From Amycolatopsis methanolica 239 (GTDB lineage: Bacteria; Actinomycetota; Actinomycetes; Mycobacteriales; Pseudonocardiaceae), in the NCBI RefSeq assembly GCF_000739085.1, contig NZ_CP009110.1:2790001-2854000 (forward strand): a stretch of DNA of 64,000 nt, written 5' to 3'. The notes beneath the pieces were generated by a model that was not told the origin of the DNA, did no database searches, and was given only the letters and a program-made list of their open reading frames with translations. The position numbers were made by a program, and so were the translations under genes. Positions within the stretch are counted from its first letter, which is position 1. Each line of letters begins with the position of its first letter. This document shows, piece after piece, positions 1-8,591 of the stretch.

Positions 1-38
1 CCCCGCGGGTGTGGGAGAGTAGGACACCGCCGAACACC
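1..38 (+). rRNA. rrf: 5S ribosomal RNA, 3' end (partial)
   Basis: The window opens inside a 5S rRNA. The stretch GTAGGACACCGCCGAAC at about 19-35 is the conserved 3' end of actinobacterial 5S rRNA, including the strand that closes helix I. The rest of the rRNA operon lies upstream of the window. The exact mature 3' end (about 36-39) cannot be fixed by eye. A strong hairpin follows immediately, as expected at the end of an rRNA operon. Confidence 0.85.
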
Positions 39-45
39 CTTTCCC

Positions 46-89
46 AAGGGCCCGTTAGGATAGCCGATTGGCTCGCCTGACGGGCCTTT
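46..89 (+). terminator. rRNA operon terminator hairpin
   Basis: The left arm AAGGGCCCGTTAGG (46-59) pairs with the right arm CCTGACGGGCCTTT (76-89), with one mismatch and a 16-nt loop. It starts about 8 nt after the 5S rRNA and ends in a short T run, which fits an intrinsic terminator of the rrn operon. Confidence 0.75.
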
Positions 90-132
90 GGTGTGTTTAC
101 TGATCTTCACAACCTAGAAAGAGGAGGCCCAG

Positions 133-2520
133 GTGGCGGACTTCGGGCGGCGCGACTTCGACGGCGCTGCATCCGATCGCCCCCGGCGCCGCGATACGGC
201 TCCCGGCGCAGGACGATCGGGAGCGCAGCGAGGCACCCCGCGAGGCAAGGCGGGACAGGGTGGCCGGTCGGGCGGATATGGCCGGCAGGACGACAAACGA
301 TCCGGCGGACGCGACTTCGGCGACCGCCGAGGCGGCGAGAGCAACCGCTCGAGCTGGAACCGCGACGACGACCGCCGCGGGAACAACCGCGGCGCCGACG
401 ACCGGCGTGGCGACCGCCCGGGCTGGAACCGAGACGAAAACCGCCGCGGCGGCTGGAACCGCGATGACAGCCGTGGCGGCCGCCCGTCCGAGGGGCGCGG
501 TGGCGGGAACCGGGACGACAAGCGTGGCGGCCGCCCCTCCGAAGGGCGCGGTGGCGGGAACCGCGACGACAAGCGTGGCGAGCGCTCCTTCGACAACCGT
601 GGCGGCCGCCCCTCCGAAGGGCGTGGCGGCTGGAACCGCGACGACAAGCGTGGCGGGCGTCCGTCCGAGGGCCGTGGCGGTGAGCGCCGGGACGTCAACC
701 GCGGTGAGCGTTCGTTCGACAACCGCGGGGGCCGTTCGTCCGAGGGGCGCGGCGGCTGGAACCGCGATGCCAACCGTGGTGGGCGCTCGTTCGACAACCG
801 TGGCGGGCGTGACGACCGGCGCGGTGGCCACTCCTCCGAGGGGCGCCGCGACTTCGACCGTGGCGGCCGGTCCGCCGAGGGCCGCGACGAGCGTCGCGAC
901 TTCAACCGCGGCGGCCGCTCGTCCGAGGGCCGTGGTGGCGAGCGTCGCGACTTCAACCGTGGTGGGCGTTCGTTCGACAGCCGTGGCGGTCGTTCTTCCG
1001 AGGGGCGCCGCGACGAGCAGCGCGGTGGCCGCTCCTTCGACGAGCGTCGTGGGGAGCGGCCGGGCTGGAAGCGCGACGACGACCGGCGTGGCGGCGGCTA
1101 CGGCAAGCGGGACGACGACCGTTCCGGCCCGCGCCGTGACGACACCCGGTCCGGCGGGCGCCGGTTCGACGACCGCGACTCCGGCCGGACGCGCGGCAAG
1201 TTCGACCGGGACGACCGGCCGGGCTGGAAGCGCGACGAACGGTCCGAGGCTGCCGCGGAAACGACGGAGGAGCGGCCGGACGAGGCTCCGGCCCTGAACT
1301 CCGAGGCCGCCGCGATCAGCGAGGGCGAGACCGCCGCCAAGGCGGACACGACCGGCACCGAGCTCGTGGACGCTACCGGCGCTGCCGGTGACGACAGCAC
1401 CTTCGAGGAGCGCGCTGCGGACACCCTGGACGGAAGCGCGGGCGCTGCCGACCGAGAGGCCGCGGGCAGGCCCGGCGACGATGCCGCGGGCAGGCCCGCC
1501 CCGCACGTCGGCGAGGCCGGTGCGAGCACCGCGGCCAGGCCCGGCGCTGACTCCGCCGCCAGGCCTGGTGAGGGCGCCGGCACCGCTGACCAGGACACCG
1601 CGAACCTCCCGGACCCGGACATCGTCGCCGAAGACGTCGCCGACGGCTTCGGCGACGAGGACATTGCGGACGGCCTCGGCGAGGACGAGACCATCGAGCC
1701 GGTGGCCGCGCCGGTCGCCCGGGAGGACGACGTCGAAATCGCCGACGCCGAGTTCCGCGACGCGCGCCGCGAGGAGCGCCGGTCCTTCGACGACCGCCGG
1801 GGCAAGCGGGGTGGCCGGGACCTCGACGACGCGGCCCTCGCGCGGGAACTGCTCGAAGCCCCGGAACTGCCCGAGGACATCGAGTACAGCGACCTCGACC
1901 CGGACGTCCGGCGCGAGCTCCGCTCCCTGCCGAAGTCGCTCGCCGAGACCGTGGGCAAACATCTCGTCGCGGCGGGCAACCTCATCGACACCGACCCCGA
2001 GGCCGCCCTGGCGCACGCCAAGTACGCCAAGACCCGGGCCTCCCGGATCCCCATCGTCCGCGAGGCGCTCGGCCTGGTGTCCTACCACGCCGGCCGCTGG
2101 CAGGAAGCCCTGGCCGAGCTGCGGGCCGTCCGCCGGATGACCCACACCGACCAGCACATCGCCGTCATCGCCGACGCCGAACGGGCCCTCGGCCGCCCCG
2201 AGCGGGCCCTCGACCTCGCCAAGGAGATGCAGGGCCGCAAGCTGCCGCGCGACGTCGAGATCGAGCTGAAGATCGTCGCCGCCGGGGCGCGGCGCGACCT
2301 CGGCCAGGTGGACGCCGCCGTGGTCTCCCTGCAGGGCGACGACCTCGACCCGCGCAAGCGCGACCCGTGGAGCGCCCGGCTGTTCTACGCCTACGCGGAC
2401 AACCTCGTCGCGGCCGACCGCACCGAGGAAGCCCTCCGCTGGTTCCTGCACGCCGCCGAGGCCGACACCGACGACGAGACCGACGCCGCCGAGCGCGCCG
2501 CGGAGCTCGCGAATGGCTGA
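133..2520 (+). CDS. Arg/Gly-rich low-complexity protein with C-terminal TPR-like domain (Rv1691-like)
   Basis: The 795-residue product has three parts. Residues 1-375 are a low-complexity tract of Arg, Gly, Asp, Asn and Ser in degenerate repeats around GGRPSEGRGG and WNRDDKRGG. Residues about 380-560 are acidic and Ala/Glu/Asp-rich. Residues about 570-795 form an ordered helical region resembling the M. tuberculosis Rv1691 TPR-like protein. The GTG start follows a strong ribosome binding site (AGAGGAGG, 119-126), and the stop overlaps the next ATG. The first two parts look intrinsically disordered, and RGG-type tracts are usually RNA-binding. An RNA or ribosome-linked role is therefore plausible, helped by its place directly after an rRNA operon, but this is inference. 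The biased composition also keeps other frames open, and I treat those as artefacts. Confidence 0.85.
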   Translation: MADFGRRDFDGAASDRPRRRDTAPGAGRSGAQRGTPRGKAGQGGRSGGYGRQDDKRSGGRDFGDRRGGESNRSSWNRDDDRRGNNRGADDRRGDRPGWNRDENRRGGWNRDDSRGGRPSEGRGGGNRDDKRGGRPSEGRGGGNRDDKRGERSFDNRGGRPSEGRGGWNRDDKRGGRPSEGRGGERRDVNRGERSFDNRGGRSSEGRGGWNRDANRGGRSFDNRGGRDDRRGGHSSEGRRDFDRGGRSAEGRDERRDFNRGGRSSEGRGGERRDFNRGGRSFDSRGGRSSEGRRDEQRGGRSFDERRGERPGWKRDDDRRGGGYGKRDDDRSGPRRDDTRSGGRRFDDRDSGRTRGKFDRDDRPGWKRDERSEAAAETTEERPDEAPALNSEAAAISEGETAAKADTTGTELVDATGAAGDDSTFEERAADTLDGSAGAADREAAGRPGDDAAGRPAPHVGEAGASTAARPGADSAARPGEGAGTADQDTANLPDPDIVAEDVADGFGDEDIADGLGEDETIEPVAAPVAREDDVEIADAEFRDARREERRSFDDRRGKRGGRDLDDAALARELLEAPELPEDIEYSDLDPDVRRELRSLPKSLAETVGKHLVAAGNLIDTDPEAALAHAKYAKTRASRIPIVREALGLVSYHAGRWQEALAELRAVRRMTHTDQHIAVIADAERALGRPERALDLAKEMQGRKLPRDVEIELKIVAAGARRDLGQVDAAVVSLQGDDLDPRKRDPWSARLFYAYADNLVAADRTEEALRWFLHAAEADTDDETDAAERAAELANG

Positions 2521-3523
2521 CACCCTCCAGGCCGACTACGACGCGTTCCTGTTCGACCTCGACGGAACTGTCTACCACGGCCCCCGGCCCATCCCGGGGG
2601 CCGCGGCGGCGATCCGGCAGCTGCGCGACCAGGGCGCCGCGGTCCGCTTCGTCACCAACAACGCCTCCAAGGCGCCCGGTGACGTCGCGGACCACCTCCG
2701 CGCGCTCGACATCGACGCCACCCCGGACGAGGTCAGCACCAGCGCCCAGGCCGCCGCCCGGCTGCTCGGCGAGCGGCTGCCCGCCGGCGCGGTCGTCCTC
2801 GTCGTCGGCACCGACGCCCTCGCCGGCGAGATCACCGCCGCGGGGCTGCGGCCCGTGCGCGAAGCCGGGGACGACGTCGCCGCCGTCGTGCAGGGCCACA
2901 ACCCCGCCACCGGCTGGGCCGACCTCGCCGAGGCGTGCGTCGCCATCCGCGGCGGCGCCCTGTGGGTCGCCTGCAACGTCGACACCACCCTGCCCACCGA
3001 ACGCGGCCTGCTGCCCGGGAACGGCTCGATGGTCGCCGCCCTGCGCACGGCAACCGGCGCCACCCCCGAGGTCGCGGGCAAACCCGAGGCGCCGCTGTTC
3101 CACACCGCCGCGAAGTCGGCGAACGCGAGCCGTCCGCTCGCGATCGGGGACCGGCTGGACACCGACATCGCGGGCGCGGTCACCGCGGGCATGGACTCGC
3201 TGTGCGTGCTCACCGGCGTCGCGACCCCCGCCACCCTCGTCACCGCGGTCCCCGCCGAACGGCCGACCTACCTGGGCGCCGACCTCGGCGCCCTCACCGA
3301 ACCTGCGGACGAACTGCGCGTCGCCCCGCAGGCCGGCTGGGACGTCCGCCGCGACGGGGACACGCTCGTCGTGACCGGCGACGGCGACCCGCTGGCCCTG
3401 CTGCGCACCCTCTGCGCCGTCGCTTGGGACACCGGCGTCACCGGCATCACGCCAGGGGACGGCCGAGCCGGAAAAATCCTCGCGGAGCTGGGGCTGCCGT
3501 CCGGCGGCCGACCGATCCGTTAG
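2513..3523 (+). CDS. HAD-superfamily (IIA) phosphatase, Rv1692-like
   Basis: The 336-residue protein carries HAD motif I FDLDGT near residue 13, motif II FVTNNASK near 49, and a late GDRLDTDIAGA motif that binds Mg2+ through the paired aspartates. The cap is of the IIA (NagD-like) type. The M. tuberculosis orthologue Rv1692 has been reported as a glycerol-3-phosphate phosphatase acting in lipid polar-head recycling. That substrate is transferred by homology and synteny. The ATG overlaps the stop of the upstream gene by 8 nt, so the two are translationally coupled. Confidence 0.9.
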   Translation: MADTLQADYDAFLFDLDGTVYHGPRPIPGAAAAIRQLRDQGAAVRFVTNNASKAPGDVADHLRALDIDATPDEVSTSAQAAARLLGERLPAGAVVLVVGTDALAGEITAAGLRPVREAGDDVAAVVQGHNPATGWADLAEACVAIRGGALWVACNVDTTLPTERGLLPGNGSMVAALRTATGATPEVAGKPEAPLFHTAAKSANASRPLAIGDRLDTDIAGAVTAGMDSLCVLTGVATPATLVTAVPAERPTYLGADLGALTEPADELRVAPQAGWDVRRDGDTLVVTGDGDPLALLRTLCAVAWDTGVTGITPGDGRAGKILAELGLPSGGRPIR

Positions 3524-3533
3524 CGTGGTGACC

Positions 3534-3743
3534 GTGCAGCACCAACCGACTCCGCAACCCCCGCGGCCGGTCCCCGGGCCGCCGCCGACCGCCGGGCCGC
3601 AGCAGGACCCGCGCGCCGGCATCGAGGAGGCCATGGCCGCGCTCGGCGACCTGGACCGCATCCCGCTCGCCGAGCACGTCGAGCGCTTCGACGCCGTGCA
3701 CGCCGAGCTCACCACCGCTCTGTCCAGCATCGACAAGGTGTGA
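3534..3743 (+). CDS. small hypothetical protein, Rv1693 position
   Basis: The product is about 69 residues, with a Pro-rich N-terminus (residues 1-25) followed by an acidic helical segment that includes MAALGDLDRIPLAEHVERFD. No catalytic motif is seen. It sits where Rv1693 lies in M. tuberculosis, between the HAD phosphatase and tlyA. GTG starts are possible at 3525, 3528 and 3534. I prefer 3534 because TAGCGT (3521-3526) lies 7 nt before it, which suits a leaderless -10 arrangement. Function unknown. Confidence 0.75.
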   Translation: MQHQPTPQPPRPVPGPPPTAGPQQDPRAGIEEAMAALGDLDRIPLAEHVERFDAVHAELTTALSSIDKV

Positions 3744-3747
3744 GGCG

Positions 3748-4557
3748 ATGCCCCGCAGGGCCCGCCTCGACGCCGAACTGGTGCGCCGCGGCCTCGCCCG
3801 CTCCCGCGAACACGCCAGCACGCTGATCAGCGAGGGTAAGGTGACCGTCAACGGCATGGTCGCCAGCAAACCCGCCACCGGCGTCGAGACCGGCGCGCCG
3901 ATCGTGGTGAAAGCCGCCGACGACCCGGGCTGGGCGTCCCGCGGCGCCCACAAGCTGCTCGGCGCGCTCGAGGCCTTCGAACCGGCCGGGCTGTCCGTGG
4001 ACGGCAAACGCTGCCTGGACGCCGGCGCGTCGACCGGCGGGTTCACCGACGTCCTGCTCCGCCGCGGCGCCGCCCAGGTGGTCGCCGCCGACGTTGGCCG
4101 CGGCCTGCTCGACTGGCGGCTGCAGACCGACGAGCGCGTCGTCGTGCTGGACAAGACCAACGTCCGAAACCTCACCCCCGAGCAGTGCGGCGGTCCCGTC
4201 GACCTCGTGGTCGGCGACCTGTCGTTCATCTCGCTGCGCCTCGTCCTGCCCGCACTGGCCGCCTGCGCGACCGCGGAGGCCGACCTGGTCCCGATGGTCA
4301 AACCGCAGTTCGAGGTCGGCAAGGAACGCCTCGGCAGCGGCGGCGTGGTGCGTGACCCGGAACTGCGCGCCCGTGCCGTCCTGGACGTCCTGGACGCGGC
4401 CGCCGGGCTGGGCCTGCACCCGCACGGCGTGGTCGCGAGCCCGCTGCCGGGACCGTCCGGCAACGTCGAGTACTTCGCCTGGCTGCGCCGCGACCCGGCG
4501 CCGGACCAGGACGTCGAGCAACTGGTCCGCGACGCGGTCGGGAAGGGGCCCCAGTGA
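3748..4557 (+). CDS. tlyA: TlyA family rRNA 2'-O-methyltransferase
   Basis: The 269-residue protein has an N-terminal S4 RNA-binding domain (about 1-60; AELVRRGLARSREHASTLI) and an FtsJ-like SAM methyltransferase domain. The SAM loop is DAGASTGGFTDVLL near residue 92, and a conserved MVKPQFEVG stretch follows. Mycobacterial TlyA methylates 16S C1409 and 23S C1920 (E. coli numbering), and its loss gives capreomycin resistance. The same activity is expected here. The ATG follows the previous stop by 4 nt, and the stop overlaps the GTG of the NAD kinase gene. Confidence 0.93.
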   Translation: MPRRARLDAELVRRGLARSREHASTLISEGKVTVNGMVASKPATGVETGAPIVVKAADDPGWASRGAHKLLGALEAFEPAGLSVDGKRCLDAGASTGGFTDVLLRRGAAQVVAADVGRGLLDWRLQTDERVVVLDKTNVRNLTPEQCGGPVDLVVGDLSFISLRLVLPALAACATAEADLVPMVKPQFEVGKERLGSGGVVRDPELRARAVLDVLDAAAGLGLHPHGVVASPLPGPSGNVEYFAWLRRDPAPDQDVEQLVRDAVGKGPQ

Positions 4558-5465
4558 GCGAGCGCCGTGAGGTGCTGCTGGTCATGCACCCCGACCGCGA
4601 GACGACCAAGGACGCCGCGCGCGAGGTCGCCACCCGCTTCGACGAGGCCGGCATCGGGCTGCGCGTCATCGACGACGAGGTCAAGGAACTGATCGAGCAC
4701 GACTCCCTCGACGAGCTGTGCACCCTCGTCGCGCCCGGCGACGACCCCGCCCGCGGCGCCGAGCTGGTGCTCGTGCTCGGCGGCGACGGCACCCTGCTGC
4801 GCGCCGCCGAACTGGCCCGCCCCGCCGGGGTGCCGGTGCTGGGCGTCAACCTCGGCCGCGTCGGCTTCCTCACCGAGGCCGATTCGGACGCGCTCACCGA
4901 GACCGTCGGGCGGGTCGTCTCCCGCGAGTACACCGTCGAGGAGCGCATGACGATCGACGTCACGGTGTCGGTCGAGGGCCGGGTCGTGGCCCGCACCTGG
5001 GCGCTCAACGAGGCCAGCGTCGAGAAGAGCACGCGCGAGCGGATCCTGGACGCGCTCATCGAGGTCGACGGCAGGCCGGTGTCCGCCTTCGGCTGCGACG
5101 GTGTGCTGTGCGCCACGCCGACCGGCTCCACCGCCTACGCGTTCTCCGCCGGCGGCCCGGTGATCTGGCCCGACGTCGAGGCGCTGCTCGTCGTCCCCAG
5201 CAACGCGCACGCGATGTTTTCCCGCCCGCTGGTCGTCTCGCGCGACTCGGTGATCACCGTCGGCGTCGACCCGTACGGCTCGCCCGCGGTCCTGACCTGC
5301 GACGGGCTGCGGCACATCGCCCTGCCGCGCGGCGCCAGGGTCGAGGTCGTGGCCGGTGAGGTCCCGGTCCGGCTGGCCCGCCTGCACCCCGGCCCGTTCA
5401 CCGACCGGCTGGTCCACAAGTTCTCTCTGCCCGTCAAGAGCTGGCGGGAGCGGCACGCGCGCTGA
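4554..5465 (+). CDS. nadK: NAD kinase
   Basis: The 303-residue ATP- or polyphosphate-dependent enzyme phosphorylates NAD+ to NADP+. The diagnostic GGDGT motif lies near residue 75 and is followed by LLRAAEL. The second conserved block is CATPTGSTAYAFSAGGPV near 185-202. The length is normal for actinobacterial NadK/PpnK. The GTG start overlaps the tlyA stop (GTGA), and the order tlyA-nadK-recN is conserved in Actinobacteria. Confidence 0.95.
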   Translation: MSERREVLLVMHPDRETTKDAAREVATRFDEAGIGLRVIDDEVKELIEHDSLDELCTLVAPGDDPARGAELVLVLGGDGTLLRAAELARPAGVPVLGVNLGRVGFLTEADSDALTETVGRVVSREYTVEERMTIDVTVSVEGRVVARTWALNEASVEKSTRERILDALIEVDGRPVSAFGCDGVLCATPTGSTAYAFSAGGPVIWPDVEALLVVPSNAHAMFSRPLVVSRDSVITVGVDPYGSPAVLTCDGLRHIALPRGARVEVVAGEVPVRLARLHPGPFTDRLVHKFSLPVKSWRERHAR

Positions 5466-5482
5466 GGCGAGGCGTCCGCGGA

Positions 5483-5505
5483 TTGTCGGAGCGGACCGCT
5501 ACGGT
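5483..5505 (+). promoter_or_regulatory. RecA-NDp (PafBC-type) DNA-damage promoter of recN
   Basis: TTGTCGGAG (5483-5491), an 8-nt spacer and TACGGT (5500-5505) match the mycobacterial RecA-independent damage promoter TTGTCRGTG-N8-TANNNT with one mismatch. The -10 element lies 6 nt before the recN GTG, so transcription probably starts at or next to the start codon and gives a leaderless message. The fit of both elements, the exact spacing and the DNA-repair target make chance unlikely. PafBC itself is not in the window. Confidence 0.7.
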
Positions 5506-5511
5506 GGTCCC

Positions 5512-7302
5512 GTGCTGGCCGAGATGCGCATCCAGGGCCTCGGAGTGATCGAGGACGCCCTGCTCGAACTGCACCCGGGATTCACCGTGGTCACCGGCGA
5601 GACCGGCGCGGGCAAGACCATGGTCGTCACCGGGCTGCACCTGCTGTCCGGGGGACGCGCCGAGGCGTCGAAGGTCCGCAACGGCTCCGGCCGGGCGAGC
5701 GTCGAGGGACGTTTCGAAGGCGTGTTCGCCGGTCACGTCGCCCGGATCGTGGCCGACGCGGGCGGGGAGACCGACGAGGACGGCAGCCTCATCGCGCTGC
5801 GCTCGGTGGGCGCCGACGGGCGGTCCCGCGCCCACCTCGGCGGCCGTTCGGTGCCGGTGAGCGTGCTGTCCGACCTGGCCGACCGGCTGCTGGCGGTGCA
5901 CGGGCAGAACGACCAGCTGCGGCTGCTGCGCCCTTCCGAACAACGCGAGGTGCTCGACCGGTTCGCCGGGGACGACGTCGCCGAGCCGCTGCGCCAGTAC
6001 CGGGAGGTGCGCGACGAGTGGCTGGCGGTGGTCGCGGAGCTGACGGAGCGCACCAGTCGCTCCCGCGAGATGGCGCAGCAGGCGGACCTGCTCAAGCACG
6101 GTCTGGATGAGATCGCGGCGGTCGACCCGAAGCCGGGGGAGGACGCGGAGCTGGCCGAGCAGGTCAAGCGGCTCACCGCCACCGAGGAGCTGCGGGCCGC
6201 GGCGAGCGGCGCGCAGGCCGCGGTGTCCGGCGCGGCCGACGGCGACCCGGACCAGCCGGGCGCGCTCGGCCTGATCGGCGAGGCCCGGCGGCGGCTGGCC
6301 GGCGCGGACGATTCGGCCCTGCGCGACCTGGAGCCGCGGCTGGCCGAGGCCGAGATGCTGCTCAACGACGTCGGCGCCGAGCTGGGCGGCTACCTGGACG
6401 GGCTGGACGCCGACCCGGGCCTGCTCGAGCAGATCCTCGCCAGGCAGGCCGAGCTGAAGACCCTGACCCGCAAGTACGCGCCCGACATCGACGGCGTCCT
6501 GGCCTGGGCCGAGGACGCGAACTCGCGCCTGGCGTCGATGGACACCTCGGAGGAGGCGCTCGCGGCGCTGGCGGCGCGGCGGGACGAGCTGGCCGCGCAG
6601 CTGGCTGTACACGCCGCCGCGGTGTCGGCGGCCCGCACCGTCGCCGCCGCCGAGCTGGCCGGCGCGGTCACCGAGGAGCTGTCCGGCCTGGCGATGGGCC
6701 AGGCCCAGATCGAAGTGACGGTGAAGCGCCGGGCCACCGACGCGTCCGACCCGCAGGCGCTGCGGGTGGACGGCGAGCTGGTGCATGCGGGCGGCTCCGG
6801 CGTCGACGACGTCGAGCTGATGCTCAAGGCGCACCCGGCCGCGCCCGCGATGCCGGTGCACAAGGCCGCCTCCGGCGGTGAGCTGTCCCGCGTGATGCTC
6901 GCGATCGAGGTCGTGCTGGCCGACGCCGACACCGTGCAGACGCTGGTGTTCGACGAGGTCGACGCCGGGGTCGGCGGCCGCGCGGCCATCGAGATCGGGC
7001 GGCGCCTCGCCCGCCTCGCGCGCACCCACCAGGTGCTGGTGGTGACCCACCTGCCGCAGGTGGCCGCGTTCGCCGACCGGCACCTGGTGGTCGACAAGGG
7101 CACCGCGGAGGGCGTCACGCGCAGCGACGTGAAGACGCTGCGCAAGTCCGAGCGGGTGGTCGAGCTGGCGCGGATGCTCGCCGGGATGGAGAGCACCGAG
7201 ACCGGGCGGGCGCACGCGGAGGAACTGCTCGCGGTGGCCGACGCGGACAAGGAAGCGGCGGCCAAACCGCGCCGGAAGACAGGCAAGCGCCCCAAGCGCT
7301 GA
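5512..7302 (+). CDS. recN: DNA repair protein RecN
   Basis: The 596-residue SMC-like ATPase acts in double-strand break repair. Walker A is GETGAGKT near residues 30-37 after an N-terminal MRIQGLGVIEDA strand. The middle (about 165-390) is helical and coiled-coil-like. The C-terminal ATPase half has SGGELSRVMLA and the Walker B stretch LVFDEVDAGVGG near 478-489. I chose GTG 5512, placed 6 nt after a TACGGT element. ATG 5524 is the only close alternative. The promoter looks damage-inducible (see 5483-5505). Confidence 0.94.
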   Translation: MLAEMRIQGLGVIEDALLELHPGFTVVTGETGAGKTMVVTGLHLLSGGRAEASKVRNGSGRASVEGRFEGVFAGHVARIVADAGGETDEDGSLIALRSVGADGRSRAHLGGRSVPVSVLSDLADRLLAVHGQNDQLRLLRPSEQREVLDRFAGDDVAEPLRQYREVRDEWLAVVAELTERTSRSREMAQQADLLKHGLDEIAAVDPKPGEDAELAEQVKRLTATEELRAAASGAQAAVSGAADGDPDQPGALGLIGEARRRLAGADDSALRDLEPRLAEAEMLLNDVGAELGGYLDGLDADPGLLEQILARQAELKTLTRKYAPDIDGVLAWAEDANSRLASMDTSEEALAALAARRDELAAQLAVHAAAVSAARTVAAAELAGAVTEELSGLAMGQAQIEVTVKRRATDASDPQALRVDGELVHAGGSGVDDVELMLKAHPAAPAMPVHKAASGGELSRVMLAIEVVLADADTVQTLVFDEVDAGVGGRAAIEIGRRLARLARTHQVLVVTHLPQVAAFADRHLVVDKGTAEGVTRSDVKTLRKSERVVELARMLAGMESTETGRAHAEELLAVADADKEAAAKPRRKTGKRPKR

Positions 7303-7406
7303 CCGTCCACACGCGCCGGTCCGCCGGGGAGATCACGCCGAGAAACCGGATTGTGCACGGCGTGTTGCGAGCGGACATCCGGCTTTCGTTTGCCACCATC
7401 GGACGC

Positions 7407-8591
7407 ATGAAGCTTCCCGGTCTGCTCAACCGCAACACCGAGGCCCTCCCCGGCATCGTCGGCGTCGCCCGGGTGGACCGGCGCACGCGCGATCTGCTCC
7501 GCCGCGTCGGCCCCGGCGACATCGTGGTGCTGGACCAGATCGACCTGGACCGCGCCACCGCCGACGCGCTCGTCGAGGCCGAGGTTGCCGGGGTGGTCAA
7601 CGCCTCGCCGTCGATCTCCGGCAGGTTCCCCAACCTGGGGCCGGAGATCCTGGTCAACGCCGGCATCCCGCTGCTGGACAACGTCGGCGGCGAGGTGCTG
7701 CGCCGCATCAAGGACGGCAGCCGCATCCGGCTGCACGAGGGCGGCGTCTACGTCGGCGACCGGCACGTCGCCAGCGGCAGCGAGCAGACGCCGGACAGCG
7801 TCGCCGACCAGATGATCGAGGCCAAGGCCGGGATGTCCACCCAGCTGGAGGCCTTCTCCGCCAACACCATCGAGTTCCTGCGCCGGGAGCGCACGCTCAT
7901 CCTCGACGGGGTCGGCGTGCCCGAGGTGCGGGTGCCGCTGCGCGACCGGCACGTGCTGGTCGTCGCGCCGGGCAAGGGGCATGCCGAGGACCTCAAGGCG
8001 CTCAGGAAGTACATCGCCGAGCACCGGCCGGTGCTGATCGGCGTGGACGGCGGCGCGGACACCCTGCGCGCGCAGAAGTACCAGCCGGACATCATCGTCG
8101 GCGACCCGTTCGGCATCGACGCCGAGACGCTCAAGTGCGGCGCCGAGGTGGTCGTCCCGGCCCAGCCGGACGGGCACGCACCGGGCGTGGCGCGCATCCA
8201 GGACCTGGGCATCGGCGCGGTCACCTTCCCCGCGTCCGGAAACCCGGAGGACCTGGCGCTGCTGCTCGCCGACGCACACGAGGCCGGGCTGGTCGTCACC
8301 GTCGGATTCCAGGCGACGCTGCGGGAGTTCCTCGACCACGGCCGGTCCGGGTCGAACCCGTCGACGTTCCTGACCCGGCTCAAGCTCGGCACCCGCCTGG
8401 TCGACGGCAAGGCGGTCGCCGCGCTGCACCGCAGCCGCGTCTCGCTGGGCGCGGTGGTGCTGCTCGTCGTCGCCGCGCTCGTCGCGGTCGCGGTCGCGCT
8501 GCTCATGTCCGACGTCGGCGGGGCGTACCTGGACTGGGCGCGCTCCACCTGGGATTCCTTCACAAGCTGGGTCAAGGGGCTCTTCACGTGA
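7407..8591 (+). CDS. steA: SteA-like cytokinesis protein (Rv1697 family)
   Basis: The 394-residue protein resembles Rv1697 along its length, starting MKLPGLLNRNTEALPG. It has a conserved core with VVNASPSISGRFPNLGPE and GGADTLRAQKYQPDIIVGDP, the latter recalling thiamin pyrophosphokinase-like folds. One transmembrane helix lies near the C-terminus (about residues 347-367; VVLLVVAALVAVAVALL). In Corynebacterium the SteA/SteB pair acts in septation and cell separation. ATG 7407 is preferred over an upstream GTG at 7353 because homologues begin there. The stop overlaps the steB GTG (GTGA). Confidence 0.85.
   Translation: MKLPGLLNRNTEALPGIVGVARVDRRTRDLLRRVGPGDIVVLDQIDLDRATADALVEAEVAGVVNASPSISGRFPNLGPEILVNAGIPLLDNVGGEVLRRIKDGSRIRLHEGGVYVGDRHVASGSEQTPDSVADQMIEAKAGMSTQLEAFSANTIEFLRRERTLILDGVGVPEVRVPLRDRHVLVVAPGKGHAEDLKALRKYIAEHRPVLIGVDGGADTLRAQKYQPDIIVGDPFGIDAETLKCGAEVVVPAQPDGHAPGVARIQDLGIGAVTFPASGNPEDLALLLADAHEAGLVVTVGFQATLREFLDHGRSGSNPSTFLTRLKLGTRLVDGKAVAALHRSRVSLGAVVLLVVAALVAVAVALLMSDVGGAYLDWARSTWDSFTSWVKGLFT

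Noticed and set aside
480-1070. Repeated units of about 40-70 bp resembling a repeat array (CRISPR-like at first glance)
   Set aside because: The repeats are degenerate, in frame and encode Arg/Gly-rich peptide. There are no constant direct repeats with unique spacers and no cas genes.
97-2523. Long open frames on the minus strand and other plus frames over the TPR gene, up to about 800 codons
   Set aside because: They are by-products of the low-complexity, GC-rich coding sequence. Their products are Val/Gly/Ala- or Arg-rich without family features, and the plus frame at 133 has a ribosome binding site and a conserved C-terminal domain.
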